From positions 372,001 through 436,000 of the forward strand of contig JBAIAC010000264.1 of NCBI GenBank assembly GCA_037349315.1: a stretch of DNA of 64,000 bases. Direction: 5' to 3'. How positions within the stretch are numbered: the first letter of the stretch is position 1; each line of letters starts with the position of its first letter. The stretch comes from Chelydra serpentina. Lineage: Eukaryota; Chordata; Testudines; Chelydridae. The notes beneath the pieces were generated by a model. That model worked only from the letters and a program-made list of their open reading frames with translations, did not search any database and had not been told where the DNA came from. Shown here in pieces: positions 46,441-63,628 of this stretch. The translations under genes were made by a program, and so were the position numbers.

Positions 46441-46715
46441 GGGGGGGGGGGGGGGGACCAGCTGGCTCAAGGGGGGTGGAATAGGAAAGGGACCTTTCCC
46501 CTCTGGGCGCGCCACCTCCAATAGATGCCTTTCTTTTTTTTTTTTTGCCCCTTCCTATCGGGTTTAATAAAGAGAATCTGATTCCTGCTCCAGAATCGCA
46601 TAGGAGAGTCCAAAAAATCCCAGAGACACACAGGGGTTTTATCCCAACATCTACAAACTGCTTCCCCGCACCCCCAATCCATTCTCAGACCAATCAGTTC
46701 ATAGCATTTTTCTAA

Positions 46716-47010
46716 GGCTAGGTCTACACTACCCCCCCCTATCGAACTAAGGTACGCAACTTCAGCTACGTGAATAACGTAGCTGAAGTCGCAGTACCTT
46801 AGTTCGAATGAAAAAGCACTTACCCGGGGTCCACACGCGGCGCGCAGGCTCCCCCGTCGACTCCGCCTACTCCGTTCGTCGAGCTGGAGTACCAGCGTCG
46901 ACAACGGAGCACTTCCTGGTTCGATTTATCGCGTCTTGACAAGACGCGATAAATCGAACCCAGAACATCGATCCGACGCGTTCGACAGACGCGTAAGTAT
47001 AGACGTACCC
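46716..47010. mobile_element. Harbinger-like MITE, unit 3 only
   Basis: Starts GGCTAGGTCTACACTA and ends ACGTACCC, with TAA before and TTA after. Units 1 and 2 keep the empty site (TTTTTCTAAG at about 7562 and 26791). It is the same family as 14693-14988, with the palindrome at about 46918-46960. Confidence 0.78.
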
Positions 47011-47459
47011 TTAGAGTAATGAAGATAATCTGCATTTCACAACCAATGCCTAGTTAGCCAATGGCTGCTCTAGCCAGGCAAGGAGCCAGCAAAATGTGTG
47101 TCTCCTTTAATGATGGTTCTGCAGAGTGTTCTGGATCCAGGGGATGAATTTGGAGAGTCTTGTGAATACGCTTGGTTTGTAGAAATTCACAATGTACGGT
47201 GCGATGCCCTGGGCCACTCCCTCACATACCAAGGGGCCACCAGAATCACCCAGGGATTGAGAAGAACCACAATTACATCTTGCACATCTCTAGCACCACT
47301 TTTCATCTGTAGATCTGATCTCTACTCTGATGCAAAGGTTTAAATATTTGGCAAGAAATATCTTTTGTGTAAAGAAACAGCCTTTCTTAAACTTTGGCAA
47401 CTTCAGCAAAAATGTTTGCTGTGTTGAAGTGTTTCCTTTTTTGTTTCGGTGGCACAAGT

Positions 47460-48310
47460 AGAGCTGGGCAGACTCTGGTAGAGTTTGGTTTGAGCTGGGT
47501 AGGATTTTGAATGGGTAGAATTTAAGCCAGGTTGAGGTTGTGTTGGGTAGAACTGGGTAGGGTTTGAAGTCGGTGGATGTGGGTAGGGATGAGTCTGGGT
47601 AGAATTTAGTAGGATGGGGGAATGTCGGAGAGGACTGGATAGGACAGTAATTAAATTAAGTAGAGATTGGGTAGTGTTGGGTAGACTTAGAGTTGGGGAG
47701 AGTTGTGCAGGCCAGGAGTTAAGTTTGATAGAGTTGAGTTAGAATTGTGTTGGGTGGGATTTGAGTTTGAGGAAGGGTTGGGTACAGTTGTTTTGGGTAT
47801 TGTTTGAGCTTGAGCTAGCATTAGGTTGGGCTGTGTTGGGTTGGGGTAGGATTGGTAGGGTTGTGTTGAGTAGGGTTTGAGTTTGGGTAGGTTTGGAAAG
47901 GGTTTCATACAGTGGAGTTTGCATTTGGGGTAGAGTTGGTAGGGTTGTATTGGTCAGGGTTTGAGTTTCGGGTAGGGCTGATAGGTTTGTGTTGCGGGGG
48001 GAGGTGTTGAGTTTGAGATAGGGTTGTTTAGGGTGGGTTTTGAGTTTGGGATAGAGTTGGAACAGTTGTGTTGGCCATAGTTTGAGTTACGATAGGATTG
48101 GTAGGATTGTGTTAGGGGATGGAGGGGTTGAGTTTGGGGAAGGGTGGGGCAGGGTTGTGTTGAGTGGTATTTGAGTTTGGGGTAGAATTGGTAGGGTTGT
48201 GTTGGCCAGGGTTTGTTTGGGGTGGGTTTGGGTAGGGTTGGGAGCAGGGGTTGAGATTGAGGTAGAGGTGGTAGGGTTGTGTTGGGTGCAGTTTGAGTTT
48301 GTGGTATATT
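47460..48310. repeat. G/T-rich minisatellite, unit 3
   Basis: Same family and intronic position as 8030-8890, about 850 bases long. Confidence 0.85.
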
Positions 48311-48974
48311 TGAATCAGTTGTGTTGATGAGGGTTTAAGATGAAGGAACCTCAATAACCATGTGTAATAAAGGACCGTGGTCAAGCTAGTAGGAACTTTG
48401 CTGAGCTGGTCTCACCATTGCCTCACCCCTCTGGGCCGATCTGATGTCTGCCTCAACACCCTGTCTCCTGAGCTGGGCTAGGTTGGTAGGGGATCACTTC
48501 ACACTTAGATACTTAGCCCTGGAAAGTATCTCACCATTCCCTCCCAGTAGTGGCCTCCTGGAACCAAGGAACCTCCAGGTTAGCAGGATAATTTCCCGAT
48601 AAGGTAATTTCCCAAAACCAGGCCTCACCCAAAAGGCATCGTTGTGCGGTTGTATCCAGGATACATCTCGTACAAGTCATTCTAAATGACCTCCAGGTCC
48701 ACCTCACAGTCCATTCTCCCTTGTTATTTGAAGCTGTTAACTACTGCAAGAAAATGTTTATTAGCATGCTTTTATAAGACAAAAACTATCACTTTGAGAC
48801 TATCTGAAGAACACCCCTCCCCCTCCATTTAACTCTTTTGCTATGTCCAGGAACTCTTTTCCTATCATGAAATAATATAACTATGTGACAGGAATATTAG
48901 CTGGTTTTATATTGGATGACAATAAGAAAATAGCTTAAACAAAAATTAGCTATTTTTTTTTCAAATTTAACTTG

Positions 48975-50080
48975 CCAGCAAGTTAAAGAAGTATGGGCTG
49001 GATGAATGGACTATAAGGTGGATAGTAAGCTAGCTAGATGATTGGGCTCAACAGATAGTGATCAATGGCTCCATGCCTTGTTGGCAGCCGGTATCAAGCG
49101 GAGTGCCCCAAGGGTCGGTCCTGGGGCTGGTTTTGTTCGATATCTTCATGAATGATCTGGAGGGTAGTGTGGACTGAACCCTCAGCAGGTTTGTAGATGA
49201 TACTAAACTGGGAGGAGTGGTTGATACGCTGGAGGGTAGGGATAGGATACAGAGGGACCTAGACAAATTAGAGGATTGGGCCCAAAGAAATCTGATGAGG
49301 TTGAACAAGGACAAGTGCAGAGTCCTGCACTTAGGACAGAAGAACCCCATGCACTGCTACCAACTAGGGACTGAGCGACTAGGCAGCAGTTCTGCAGAAA
49401 AGGACCTAGGGGTTACAGCAGACGAGAAGTTAGAAATGAGTCAACAGTGTGCCCTTGTTGCCAAGAAGGCTAACAGCATGTTGGGCTGTATAAATAGAAG
49501 CATTGCTAGAAGATTGAGGGACGTGATCATTCCCTTCTATTCGGCATTGGTGAAGCCTCATCTGGAGTATTGTGTCCAGTTTTGGGCCCCACACTACAAG
49601 AAAGTTGTGGAAAAATTGGAAAGAGTCCAGCGAAGGGCAACAAAAATGATTAGGGGCCTGGAGCACATGACTTATGAGGAGAGGCTGAGGGACTGGGATT
49701 ATTTAGTCTGTAGAAGAGAAGAATGAGGGAGGATTTGATAGCTGCTTTCAACTACCCACCTGAAGGGGAGTTCCAAAGAGGATGAATCTAGGCTGTTATC
49801 AGTGGTAGCAGATGACAGAACAAGGAGTAATGGTCTCAAGTTGCAGTGGGGGAGGTCTAGGTTGGATATTATTAAAAACATTTTCACTAGGAGGGTGGTG
49901 AAGCAGTGGAATGGGTTACCTAGGGAGGTGGCGGAATCTCCTTCTTTAGAGGTTTTTTAAGGTCAGGCTTGACAACGTCCTGGCTGGGACGATTTAGTTG
50001 GAGATTGGTCCTGCTTTGAGTAGGGAGTTGGACTAGATGATCTCCTGAGGTCCCTTCCAACCCTGATTTTCTATGATTAT
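48975..50080 (+). mobile_element. CR1 LINE, 5'-truncated, unit 3
   Basis: An RT C-terminal open stretch lies at 49217-49726 (169 residues, ending ERLRDWDYLVCRREE), followed by the 3' UTR and the CTATGATT terminus. It is collinear with the copies in units 1 and 2. Confidence 0.92.
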
Positions 50081-50084
50081 GTGA

Positions 50085-51601
50085 AAAGAAAAATCTTGTA
50101 TTTTCTCCTCCCTCCCCGTTCTAACTGTTTTGAAGATAGGCACTTTTCTTTGGCTAAAAGTGAAAATAAAGATACTCCTTTAAACAAAAGATGTTTTACT
50201 TCCCTAAAAAAATACACCAACTTGTTTTAGATTTATACAAAATTAGATTTATACAAAACAGTGAATGTTGTATCCCCTGACAAGAAAAGTTTAAAAGAGA
50301 GAAATTATGTAGCAACCGGTTCCCCGCCCCCTCCTTTTTGTTCCTAGAAGACAAGAGTGAGAAGGGAGTAGATAAAACTCCCTTCTAACCATTTTGAAGA
50401 TAAACTCGTTTCTTAATTCTTTGGCTAACAGTGTCTATAAAGATACATCTTTGAACAAAAGATGATCTACTTCTCTCAAAAGACCACTGGCTTGTTTTTT
50501 AACCTTTTGCCCAAAGGAAAAATTCTATAAAGAAATTATATAACTTTTACAACCAGAGTTCCCTCTTCTAAGATAAAGATAATGACCCACAACTCCAGGG
50601 TTAAAAACACCAACCCACAGAAAGACCCCAAGCAATAAAATGATTTAGCTGTAAACTTTGTAAAGTGTGAAAGTCCTATTCCCAGCATTGACAATGAAAG
50701 TTCAAAAGAACCTATGTTAGCAGGTTCTTACAGTGGATGACACTGAGAAAGCAGCTTATACAAAAATCAGCTCCTTATTTCAAATAAAAAAGGAAAACCT
50801 TATATTTTACAACAAAGAGATGCCTCTTCTAAGATAAACACCCACCCTGGTTATCTGAAGAAACACAAGCCCTCAGGAAACCATAAAAACCAGCATTGAA
50901 TGAGCTGTAACATAAGAAGGTGTCTTTTTTAGGAATAATTTGTAGAAGTTCAGTGACATAAAAATGTTTAAGATACACTAGCCTATCCTTTGAAAAATAA
51001 TGTTTTTAAAGTACCAAAACAACAACTGAGTAGAATATGAAAACTGTCACAATTGAGCGGAGTTTCCATATGTCTTTCAATAAAAAAAAAGTTAGCATGC
51101 AGTGAGGACAATGTGCAGCAGCATATTTTTTTAAAAGCTCTTAATTTTGCAGCACAAACGCAGGCTTAAAATTAAACAATGTAAGCCTAAAAAGATGCTA
51201 AGTTTACTCAATTTCCATGACTAAATAATTATCATCTCTGTGACAGAAAGATCTTAGTCTAACTGACTTACCTGATAAGATCAACCTCCTCCCCCACCCC
51301 AGTAAAATTAGGTTACACGGGAATGTAAATTGTGAAGAACTAAGTTCCTGGGGGACAGGAATATTATACAAAACCCTCACGTAAAGAAGGGTTTTACAAT
51401 AATAAAATAAAATTAAAGACATGTTATGGCTTTCTAAATGGTTAGGTGAGTCTTTACAATATAGCGTGTGTTTGTTTTTTAAACTTTTGCGTAAATGAAG
51501 TGCCTACAATATAAAAACCGCTCTACCTGTAAATTGTAAAGATAGCTTTAAAAGTCCAGGGTGCGGTTAAACATCTCCTCCACGTACCCCCCAACACCAC
51601 A

Positions 51602-51646
<45 letters not shown>

Positions 51647-52090
51647 GCCACAGCCATAGAGAACAGGGCATGGGGAACGGAGAGCTGTCCTGAGGTTGTA
51701 GGAGAATATTGATCACTGACTGAAATCTTTTTTACCGACAATTTTGTAGGCAGCCGTTCTTTGTGAGTTGTTTTGCTTGTGCACAGGCAAGCGTTTGTGA
51801 TTCAGAATCCTTTTCCCGCTCGGACGGGGGTATTACCTCCCCCGTCCAATGGCCTATCAGAAATAATATTAACAAAACCACAGAGGGGATACATCCTTGA
51901 AGATACGTTGTAATGGTGTCTGCAAAGGAACAATTACAATTTTGTTTATTAGTATCTTGCCTCGACACCTTAGAGAATTTTTTGTTGTGTTTTTATAAAT
52001 CACTTTTATGCAAACTGGAACCCTAGGTGCTGTATAGCATTAAATAATATGCACCAGTAGATGAAAGCCCTGCGACATTGCTGAAAACAG
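50085..52090. other. AT-rich noncoding stretch, unit 3
   Basis: Conserved with units 1 and 2. A long (CA)n run lies at 51603-51645. Short open frames here show no family motif. Confidence 0.6.
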
Positions 52091-52189
52091 AGGTGTCATG
52101 ATCACTAAAGTCCTAAAGCAGAGGGGCTGCAGGAAAATGAAAAGGCACAGCCGAAGCGGAAGATGGTATGGTTTAAGAGGAAACAAATT

Positions 52190-53050
52190 AAAGAAGTATG
52201 GGCTGGATGAATGGACTATAAGGTGGATAAAAAGCTGGCCAGATCATTGGGCTCAATGGGTAGTGATCAATGGCTCAATGTCTAGTTGACAGCTGGTATC
52301 AAGCGGAGTGCCCCCGGGGTCAGTCCTGGGGCCGGTTTTGTTCAACATCTTTATTAATGATCTGGATGATGAGATGAATTGCACCCTCAGTAATGCCAGT
52401 CAAAATGGATTCATGGAGAACAGTCCATGTTCAATGACCATTCCATCATTTCTGAGCAACATTAAAAGCCTGGTTCATTAAGGTGACTGTGCTGATGTGA
52501 TCTATACATGGATTCCCATAGGGAGTTTGCCCAAGTACCACACAACATTCAAATTGAGAAATTTGCTCTCTAAAAACTCAACATGGCTCCAAAACGGGCT
52601 AAGTGATCCTCCTCAAAATATGATCCTCAATGGGGAATCAGCTCAACTGGGGTGTTGCTGGTGGACTCTGCAAAGATCTGTTCTGGGCCTGAGGTTATTC
52701 AGTATCTGTATCAATGATCGGTAAGTTCATGTAAACTTGTTACTGGCAAAGTCTGCAGAGAACACAAAGACGGGTGGGGTGGAGGACGTCTTCAAGCTAA
52801 AGAGCTCCCTGGGTCACCTGGTGAGTTGGGCTCAAATAGAACTGTACGTGAATCCAACCAAATGCATTGTCAAGCATCGAGGGACAAGGGACGTTATTCA
52901 CGCTGGCAGGATGGGAGCTGTGTCCTGGAGAAGAGGGACAATGAAAGGGAGCATGGTAGAGATCATTCAAATAGACAGTGCAGGAGTTAAGCAGGCAGAT
53001 ACCATACTTGGGTACATAAACCAGGATATATTCAGTAGCAGCAAGGAGGT
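52190..53050 (+). mobile_element. Two CR1-type RT fragments, unit 3
   Basis: KKYGLDEWTIRWIKSW (about 52190-52240) and LQRSVLGLRLFSICINDR with VNPTKCIVKHRGTRDV (about 52660-52900). There is an empty site for the unit 1 hammerhead-type insertion at about 52609. Confidence 0.72.
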
Positions 53051-53056
53051 GGGGTC

Positions 53057-54166
53057 TGTGATGGGTTCGGTCATAGAGATCCCCTTGGGACTGTCACCTG
53101 ATGTGCTGAAATTACCTCTGAGCCCGTTTTCCCTGCCAGCTTGGGACTCCAGAACCCTGCCCTATTGATTCAGACACACTAGCCTGCTGCAACCCAGACA
53201 AAGCGTCTGGGCCAGGCCCACAAAGATGCAGACTTTAACTAAAAACAGCTCAGCAGGTTACCTGTCTCCAGTAGCCAGACACCCAGCTCCCAATTCGATC
53301 CAAACCCCAACTACACCCGTTTTACTCAGTATAATGCTTATACAAGGTACATTTTTAAATTGTTCACCCTCTAGAGAAATATGCACAGCTGTTTGCTTCC
53401 CCAGGTATTAATCACCTATTCTCGGTTTATTAATGAACAAACGTGATTTTATTAAGTATAAAAGTAGGCTTTAAGTGGTTTTAAGTAATAAAAGCCAGAA
53501 CAAAGTAAGTCACAAAGGAAAATAAAATAAAACAAACAAGTCTAAGCCTAATCTAGTAAGAAATTGATGAAAGCTAATACCTCACCCTCAGAGATGTTCC
53601 AATAAGCTTCTTTCACAGGCTAGACTTCCCAATCCTTTCCCCTGGTACAGTCTTTGTAGAATCCAGCAGACAGGGGTTTTCTCAGGACTGGCCTCCTTTT
53701 GACCTGCTCCACCCCAATTTATAGCTATGGCAAAAGGCAGGAATCTTTTGTCTCTCTGGGTCCCCACCCCTCCTTCTAAATGGAAAAGTACTAGATTTAA
53801 GATGGATTTCATTATCTAGTGACATGGTCACATGTCACTGTAAGACCCCTAGTCTCCATCCACATGCACTGGCCAACACGTACACAGGAAGGCTTTCAAA
53901 TCACAAAGGCCCTTTACAACTGATTGTTTCTGGAGCACTCTTAATGGCCTCCACTTAATATGTTTACATCAGTGATACATGTTTATATCTTCTTCTCCTA
54001 ACTCCAGATACAGAATTAATACGTGCTAACAAATAGGATGAACACACTTAGTAGATTACAAGCTTTCTAATGGCACCATACAAGGGGGTATTTAGCGTAA
54101 AGCATATTCCAGTTATGTCATATTCACAAGCATTCTTCCATAAAGCATATGGATTGCAACGTCACA
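53057..54166 (+). mobile_element. Complete solo LTR upstream of gene C
   Basis: It starts TGTGATGGG and ends CGTCACA, with GGGTC on both sides (53052-53056 and 54167-54171). Its length is 1110 bases. It is at the same site as in units 1, 2 and 4. Confidence 0.82.
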
Positions 54167-54794
54167 GGGTCACCCCTGGATTGGGCCCTTGTGGGACCAT
54201 GACTGGAGTTTTTGTCCACCTCAAATGTACACACCGCTAGCAGAAATTTGTCAAATTGGAAAGGGCTACAAAAACAAGCTGGCAGGGAGAGCTCCACGGA
54301 GAGTGATCTTCTGAGGGTATTGGAGGTGAAGAGGGGACTTGGCCCCCTCTGTAGGTAGCTCCATGGGGAAGGAGTTTCTGAGAGCCGGGGGCTCTTCAAC
54401 CTCTCTGGCCAAAGCAGGAAAAGACCTGATGGCTGGGAGCTGAAGTCAGAAAAGGTCTGGCTGGGACTAATATGCAACATGGAGCCATGGGATCAACTGA
54501 CCCGGTGCCGTGGTGGAGGCAGGAGTCGCTGGGTGGGTTCTGGCTCTGGGGTGTCCACCAGGGGATCAGGTTGGAAGGTCACAATGGTCCCTCCTGCCTT
54601 TGAAATCTCTGGGTCTGAGTATCTCACTGCAGAGAACTCAGGGGTGTTTCCCACACCCGTAGCAGGGACGGGGCAGGGTTAACCACATCCTCAGGCAGCC
54701 CGGGTGGGCATCAGAGCAGGGAGGAAACCTCCCACCCTGATGTGGGCACAAATGTGGTTGGAGGCTTCTCCAACTGGCATCTACACCCCTGGGC

Positions 54795-54908
54795 CAGCTG
54801 GCGTGGGAGTTTCCGGGCAGCAGGGTACTCATCCCTGTGGTTACCAGGCCCTTCTGTCCCCTCACCTCTCCTGGTCCATATAAGCCCCGGAGCTCAGGCA
54901 GAGACTCC
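54795..54908 (+). promoter_or_regulatory. Core promoter of gene C
   Basis: TATAAG at 54879-54884, kappaB-like GGGAGTTTCC at 54805-54814 and RUNX-like TGTGGTTA at 54836-54843, with spacing as in genes A and B. Confidence 0.6.
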
Positions 54909-54934
54909 GTGCCCATTGCTGGATGTCTCTGACA

Positions 54935-59350
<4,416 letters not shown>

Positions 59351-59996
59351 GCCTAGCCGGCAACAGCAGCGGGGGATGGAGCTGCGTCGCTTCTGTCCTT
59401 TGGTGATGCCCTGATGTAGGGCCTGCTTTGCAGATTGGCTGAGCCCCCCCTCTCCAGGATACCCCCACCCCAGCCATCGCTGCACTCTGGCAGTGCCCAA
59501 CCCATGAGCATTAAGGCAGTGAGCCTAGGGGTGTTAGGAACCAGGTTCAAGAACACATCCCATCGGCTCCCTTGGCAATCTCAACCCCGACCCTTAGGCT
59601 GCCTCTTAGCTGGTTTATTTCCCCTGGGGTAACAGACATAAACCAACCCCTGGAGCTGGCCCGGCGGTTTGTAGCTCTCCCCCATGTCAGCTGGTCGAGT
59701 GACCGTTTATTGGGGGATCCTCATTGTTACCTGACCTGCCAAATCCTGTCACAACTGCAGCCTGCCCTGGCCTCACCGGACCAATCCCATGGGCTAGGTC
59801 ACTGGGCTCGGCTCCGCCCGTTCCAGACACACCTGTTCCCAGCACCAGTGAGGCCAGTGGGAAGGGAACACAGAGACGGCTGCACTGAACTGATTGCAGA
59901 TCAAACCCCGGCGCTGATCGCCTCTTTCCCTTCTTCCCTGCCCCACCCTGCCGCGCGGCCTGCTGCATTTCGCTCACTGCTACACTGCCAGCAAAG

Positions 59997-60002
59997 AATA
60001 AA
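59997..60002 (+). promoter_or_regulatory. Poly(A) signal AATAAA of gene C
   Basis: The hexamer lies 647 bases after the stop codon (GCAAAGAATAAAAAAG), in the position of the gene A and B signals. Confidence 0.65.
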
Positions 60003-60164
60003 AAAGTTATTAAAAAAGTGTTTCAGGTACTGAGTGATCAACCCACGCTGTCAAATCCAGAGCAGCTGCTGCATCTGCCAGGTCCAGGAGGGAATTATCC
60101 CCTATAGGGGAGGGCTGGGCTCATGGTTAATGCGCTAAGCTGGGATCTAGGACACATCACATGG

Positions 60165-60420
60165 ACTTTTTCCTACACATTGTAGACAGGTGCTCAAGGG
60201 GCCAGGCATCCTCTTCCCAAGTGTGATGTGATGGTCTATAGCAGACACCAACTAACCTCTCTGGTGCTTTACCTGGTAGGACATTGATCCATACGCATCC
60301 GGGATCATTTTCTTCCCAGTTGTCAGTGACTCGGAAACAGGTGGTGCCATTTTTGACACTGAGTGCACATCCCTCCCCTTTTGTCCACTTGATCCGTCCC
60401 GACTAGGGGGTAATCACGGA
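60165..60420 (-). mobile_element. CR1-clade LINE endonuclease fragment
   Basis: The minus-strand translation KGEGCALSVKNGTTCFRV, then GCVWINV and ERLVGVCYRPS, follows the CR1 endonuclease pattern (GGVALYV..., ESLWVRI, VVGVCYRPP). It is a short decayed piece just outside unit 3. Confidence 0.6.
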
Positions 60421-60799
60421 CTTGAACCGTCCAGTCATGGGAATCCTCCCACCAGGTTCCCGTCACACCTGCTACACCAAACTGATGCTCCTAGAGGAGC
60501 AATTCCAATTCCTCATGTTTGTTCCCCAGACTCCTTGCACTGCTGCAGAGGCGAGTCAAGAATTTCTTCTCTTCATTTAATTGGGGTTCCTGGGTTCATT
60601 TTGTTCTTGATTTTTGCTGAGAGCTCATTTCTTCCCCCTATTTACCCTCCCCTTGGCCTATTAGTTTACCGCCCCTCCCTTGACTCTTCTAGCCAACCTG
60701 TCCCCATTCAGATTGGTCCCCCTTCTCCTGAGGTGGAGGCCATCCAAACTCTACAACCCCCTCTCCCCATAGAAGATAGACTGATGTTCCACAAACCCT

Positions 60800-61000
60800 G
60801 CCCCTCCACACCACCAACATAGAGAGTAATCAGACCCCATCCCAGTCTGCATTTTAGGCTAATCCAGCCCAGCTCTTTCACTCTCCTCTCATCAGACCTG
60901 CTCTCCAGTCCCCTAAGCGCCCTCACAGCCCTTCTCTGCCTCTGCTCCGGTCCGAATTCCTCTCTCCTGCACACGGGTGACCCAAATTGGTTCCAGATGG
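60800..61000 (-). mobile_element. Older CR1/L3-like fragment
   Basis: Shares the AGTAATCAGACCCCATCCCA and ATTTTAGGCTAATCCAGC words with the element at about 1975-2140. Confidence 0.5.
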
Positions 61001-62480
61001 GAAGCTGGGTTCATGGTAAACCCCTCTGGGCCCAGGAAGAAGCGCTGCCTCCTCCTCAGATGAGCCATGAAGAGCCGGTAATTGGAGGACATCCTCTGGG
61101 AGTGAATAGGGAGTTCTCATGCTCTGTCGCTGCCGTCTCAGTCATATTAGGGCACCCTGAGAGAGTGGGACGGATGAGGAGAAGGCCAGGGGGCTTTATG
61201 CATTTAGGGGTCCCATCTTCCAGCTTTTCTCCACAGCCTCGTGGGCTCAAAACATACAATTGACTCGAGAAGCTGAGATTTGCAGGTGATCCCATGACTC
61301 CTGACACTGGAGCTTCACAAACAACACGAAGCCATTTCAGGAGGTCTTGGAGTTTGATGGAGAAATGGGGCTGGCGCCTCAGGGCAGTTTTAAGCCACAA
61401 TCTGGGGCCCAGAATTGAAACATCTGGACAAGGAGGGTCACATTTCCAAACGGTCAGCCCTGTTGTGTGGGGATGCTTGCTCTTTACTCAGCCATGCCTG
61501 CCATGGGGCAGGCCAAGAGAGACATGGCTCCAGCGCCATCTGTTCAGGGCCTTCCCCATCACCCAGCACCATGGTATCTGAGCTCCCCCCACGTCCTCCA
61601 CCTGGTGGGCTATGTGCTTCCCACCCTGTGGGAGAATTGGTGTCGTGGGATCTGTGTCTGGGTTCCAGGAAACCATGACAGGCCCCCATCCCCTGCTTGC
61701 TGCTCTAAGACACATCCTGAGGAGGAAGAGGGGAGCTGAGCCAAGCCAGTGGGTGACTCAGCGCTGGCCGCTCTCCCCACCAGATGAGCTGCTGCTGTGG
61801 AGGAGACAGACGAGCTCCAGATGAGCCTGGTGCCAGGTGTGCTGGGCTCCAGACATGCCCCAGGGAGCCCTGCTCCCAGATGTTCTGGGGGAGCGGGGAA
61901 CGGCCCATCCCAGAGGGACTTTCCCCTGGGCTTATTCCTCCAAAGGGAGCTTGTTTTCCAGCCCCAGCTCCCTCCCTCGTGTCCCCCACGTGTCCGCAGC
62001 CTGATGCTCAGGTTTCTGAAGGCCCCTGCGTGGTCCCAGCTCCCCATGAGGGGAGAGTATACGTGATCTGGGGTTTGCTGCACAACGGTGGGCCCTGACG
62101 TCAGTCGGGGTCTTTGCAGTTGCCAGCACAAGGGGGCCCTGATCTGGGGCGGTGGCACCATATACAAATAACAGCAACAGATTTTCAAAACAGCCTGGTT
62201 GATATGGGCACCAAACTAACGTCTCTGAACGTGTTCAGATGTGAGCTACACACAGACTTGCCTTGATGTAACTAAACTGATTTTGAACCACATCTGTAGT
62301 TCAACTGGTTCAGCTTTGCTTGTGGATGCCCTAATATTGATTTAAGTCTGTCCTATAACGTTGGCCACTTCCCAGGGGCCAGCTAACCCCACAGAACCAG
62401 CGTTCAACCCGTATGAGTGCCTCCAGATGTGCATTTGCATGAGGTTAAAGGAAACTATACAGTCCAGCAACTCCTAAGTC
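61000..62480. other. Spacer between units 3 and 4, no gene recognised
   Basis: Several overlapping open frames of 70-190 codons exist on both strands but carry no recognisable domain, splice context or similarity to the protease genes. No similarity to units 1-3 was seen. Confidence 0.5.
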
Positions 62481-62581
62481 CCTGTGATGGTTAGCATCCT
62501 TCACATTTCCACCTCCATCTATTCCTGCCCAGTTTATCCCCATTTGTTCTTGGGCTTATATTGTCCTTCAGCTTTGCCAGA

Positions 62582-63003
62582 TGTGACAAAATAGGACTGT
62601 TGTTAATGTTTTCCCTGGGTACTGTGTGGGTGCCTTGGTTTCCCTATGCAGTGCTTGAGTTTCTAGGTGGTGGGACAAGGGTTCATGATTATTACAGAGC
62701 CCTATGACAGGGGCCTGGACACAGAGAATGGCCTACACTCTGTCTCCTAGCAACTGATGGCACCGGCCCCTCCCCTGCAAAGGTGGGAGCTAAAGGTGTT
62801 GGAACAAAGGGATCAGGTGACCTCCTGGCCCATGAAGGAGACAAAGGAGAGAGGAGGGGCTGGACAGTTTTCTGTTTGGAACTGGCCGGAGAGGAGGGGA
62901 GAGGGGCAGACAGGGTCTGGCCTCCCTACCCCCATTTGGAGCTGTGGGGTGAAATGCAGGGAGCCCTGAGCTGGGGTCTAAGCTCCCTGCACCCCTGAAT
63001 AGA
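62582..63003 (+). mobile_element. LTR-like fragment inserted in CR1 debris
   Basis: It begins TGTGACAAAATAGGACTGTT and contains CCTAGCAACTGATGGCACC and TCAGGTGACCTCCTGGCCC, words of an abundant turtle LTR. Just before it, 62488-62580 resembles the CR1/L3 text at about 1840-1935. The 3' end was not identified. Confidence 0.5.
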
Positions 63004-63628
63004 AGTAATAGCTCACCCCCAAAGATGTTCCAATAAGCTTCTTTCACAGACTAGACTCCTTCCTAGTCTGGGCCCAATCCTTTCCCCTGCTACAGTCTTT
63101 GTTATATCCAGCAGACATCTCCGGTGGTAACCAGGTGTTTTCTCATGACTGGCCTCCTTTTGACCTGCTCCACCCTGTTTCATAGCTTTGGCAAAAGGCA
63201 GGAATCTTTAGTCTCTCTGGGTCCCCATCACTCCTTGTTAATGGAAAAGTACTAGATTTAAGATGGATTTCATTAGCTGGTGACATGGTCACATGTCACT
63301 GTAAGACCCCATGTCTCCATTCCCCATGGCCTGGCCCAAATGTACACAGAAAGAGTTTCAAATAACAAAGGCCATTTACAACTGATAGTTTCTGGAGGAC
63401 ACTTAATGGCCTCCACTTAATATGTTTAAATCAGTGATACAAGTTTATATCTTATTCTCCTAACTCCAGATACAGGAATAATACATGCCAGCAAATAGGA
63501 TGAACACACTTAATAGATTACAAGCTTTCTAATGACACCATACAAGGGGGTATTTAGCATAAATCATATTCCAGTTATGTCATATTCACAAGCATTCTTC
63601 CATAAAGCATATGGAGTGCAACATCACA
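63004..63628 (+). mobile_element. 3' part of the solo LTR of unit 4
   Basis: Matches the second half of the LTRs at 13734, 33032 and 53057. It ends ATCACA at 63628 and is followed by GGGTC (63629-63633). It keeps the empty TTA site for the MITE of unit 1 (near 63450). Confidence 0.8.

Larger units (their letters stand above)
45723..48725 (-). pseudogene. Antisense granzyme-like serine protease pseudogene, unit 3
   Basis: The exon 5 equivalent, 47250 down to 47107, is open: [20 protein letters not shown] then [20 protein letters not shown] and a short tail to a stop. The acceptor dinucleotide is TG, not AG. The exon 4 remnant (about 48720 down to 48621) reads CEVDLEVI, stop, NDLYEMYPGYNRTTM. 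The TAG at 48684-48682 is in frame. A Harbinger-like MITE (46716-47010) lies just 3' of exon 5. A minus-strand AATAAA is at 45723-45728. The stop and bad acceptor mark it as a pseudogene. Confidence 0.75.

Noticed and set aside
51732..51968. A hydrophobic stretch (VVLLILFLIGHWTGE) followed by GTAATA, as a possible signal-peptide exon of the antisense pseudogene
   Set aside because: There is no in-frame ATG close upstream and no exon 2 follows on the minus strand. The resemblance is too short to support a call.
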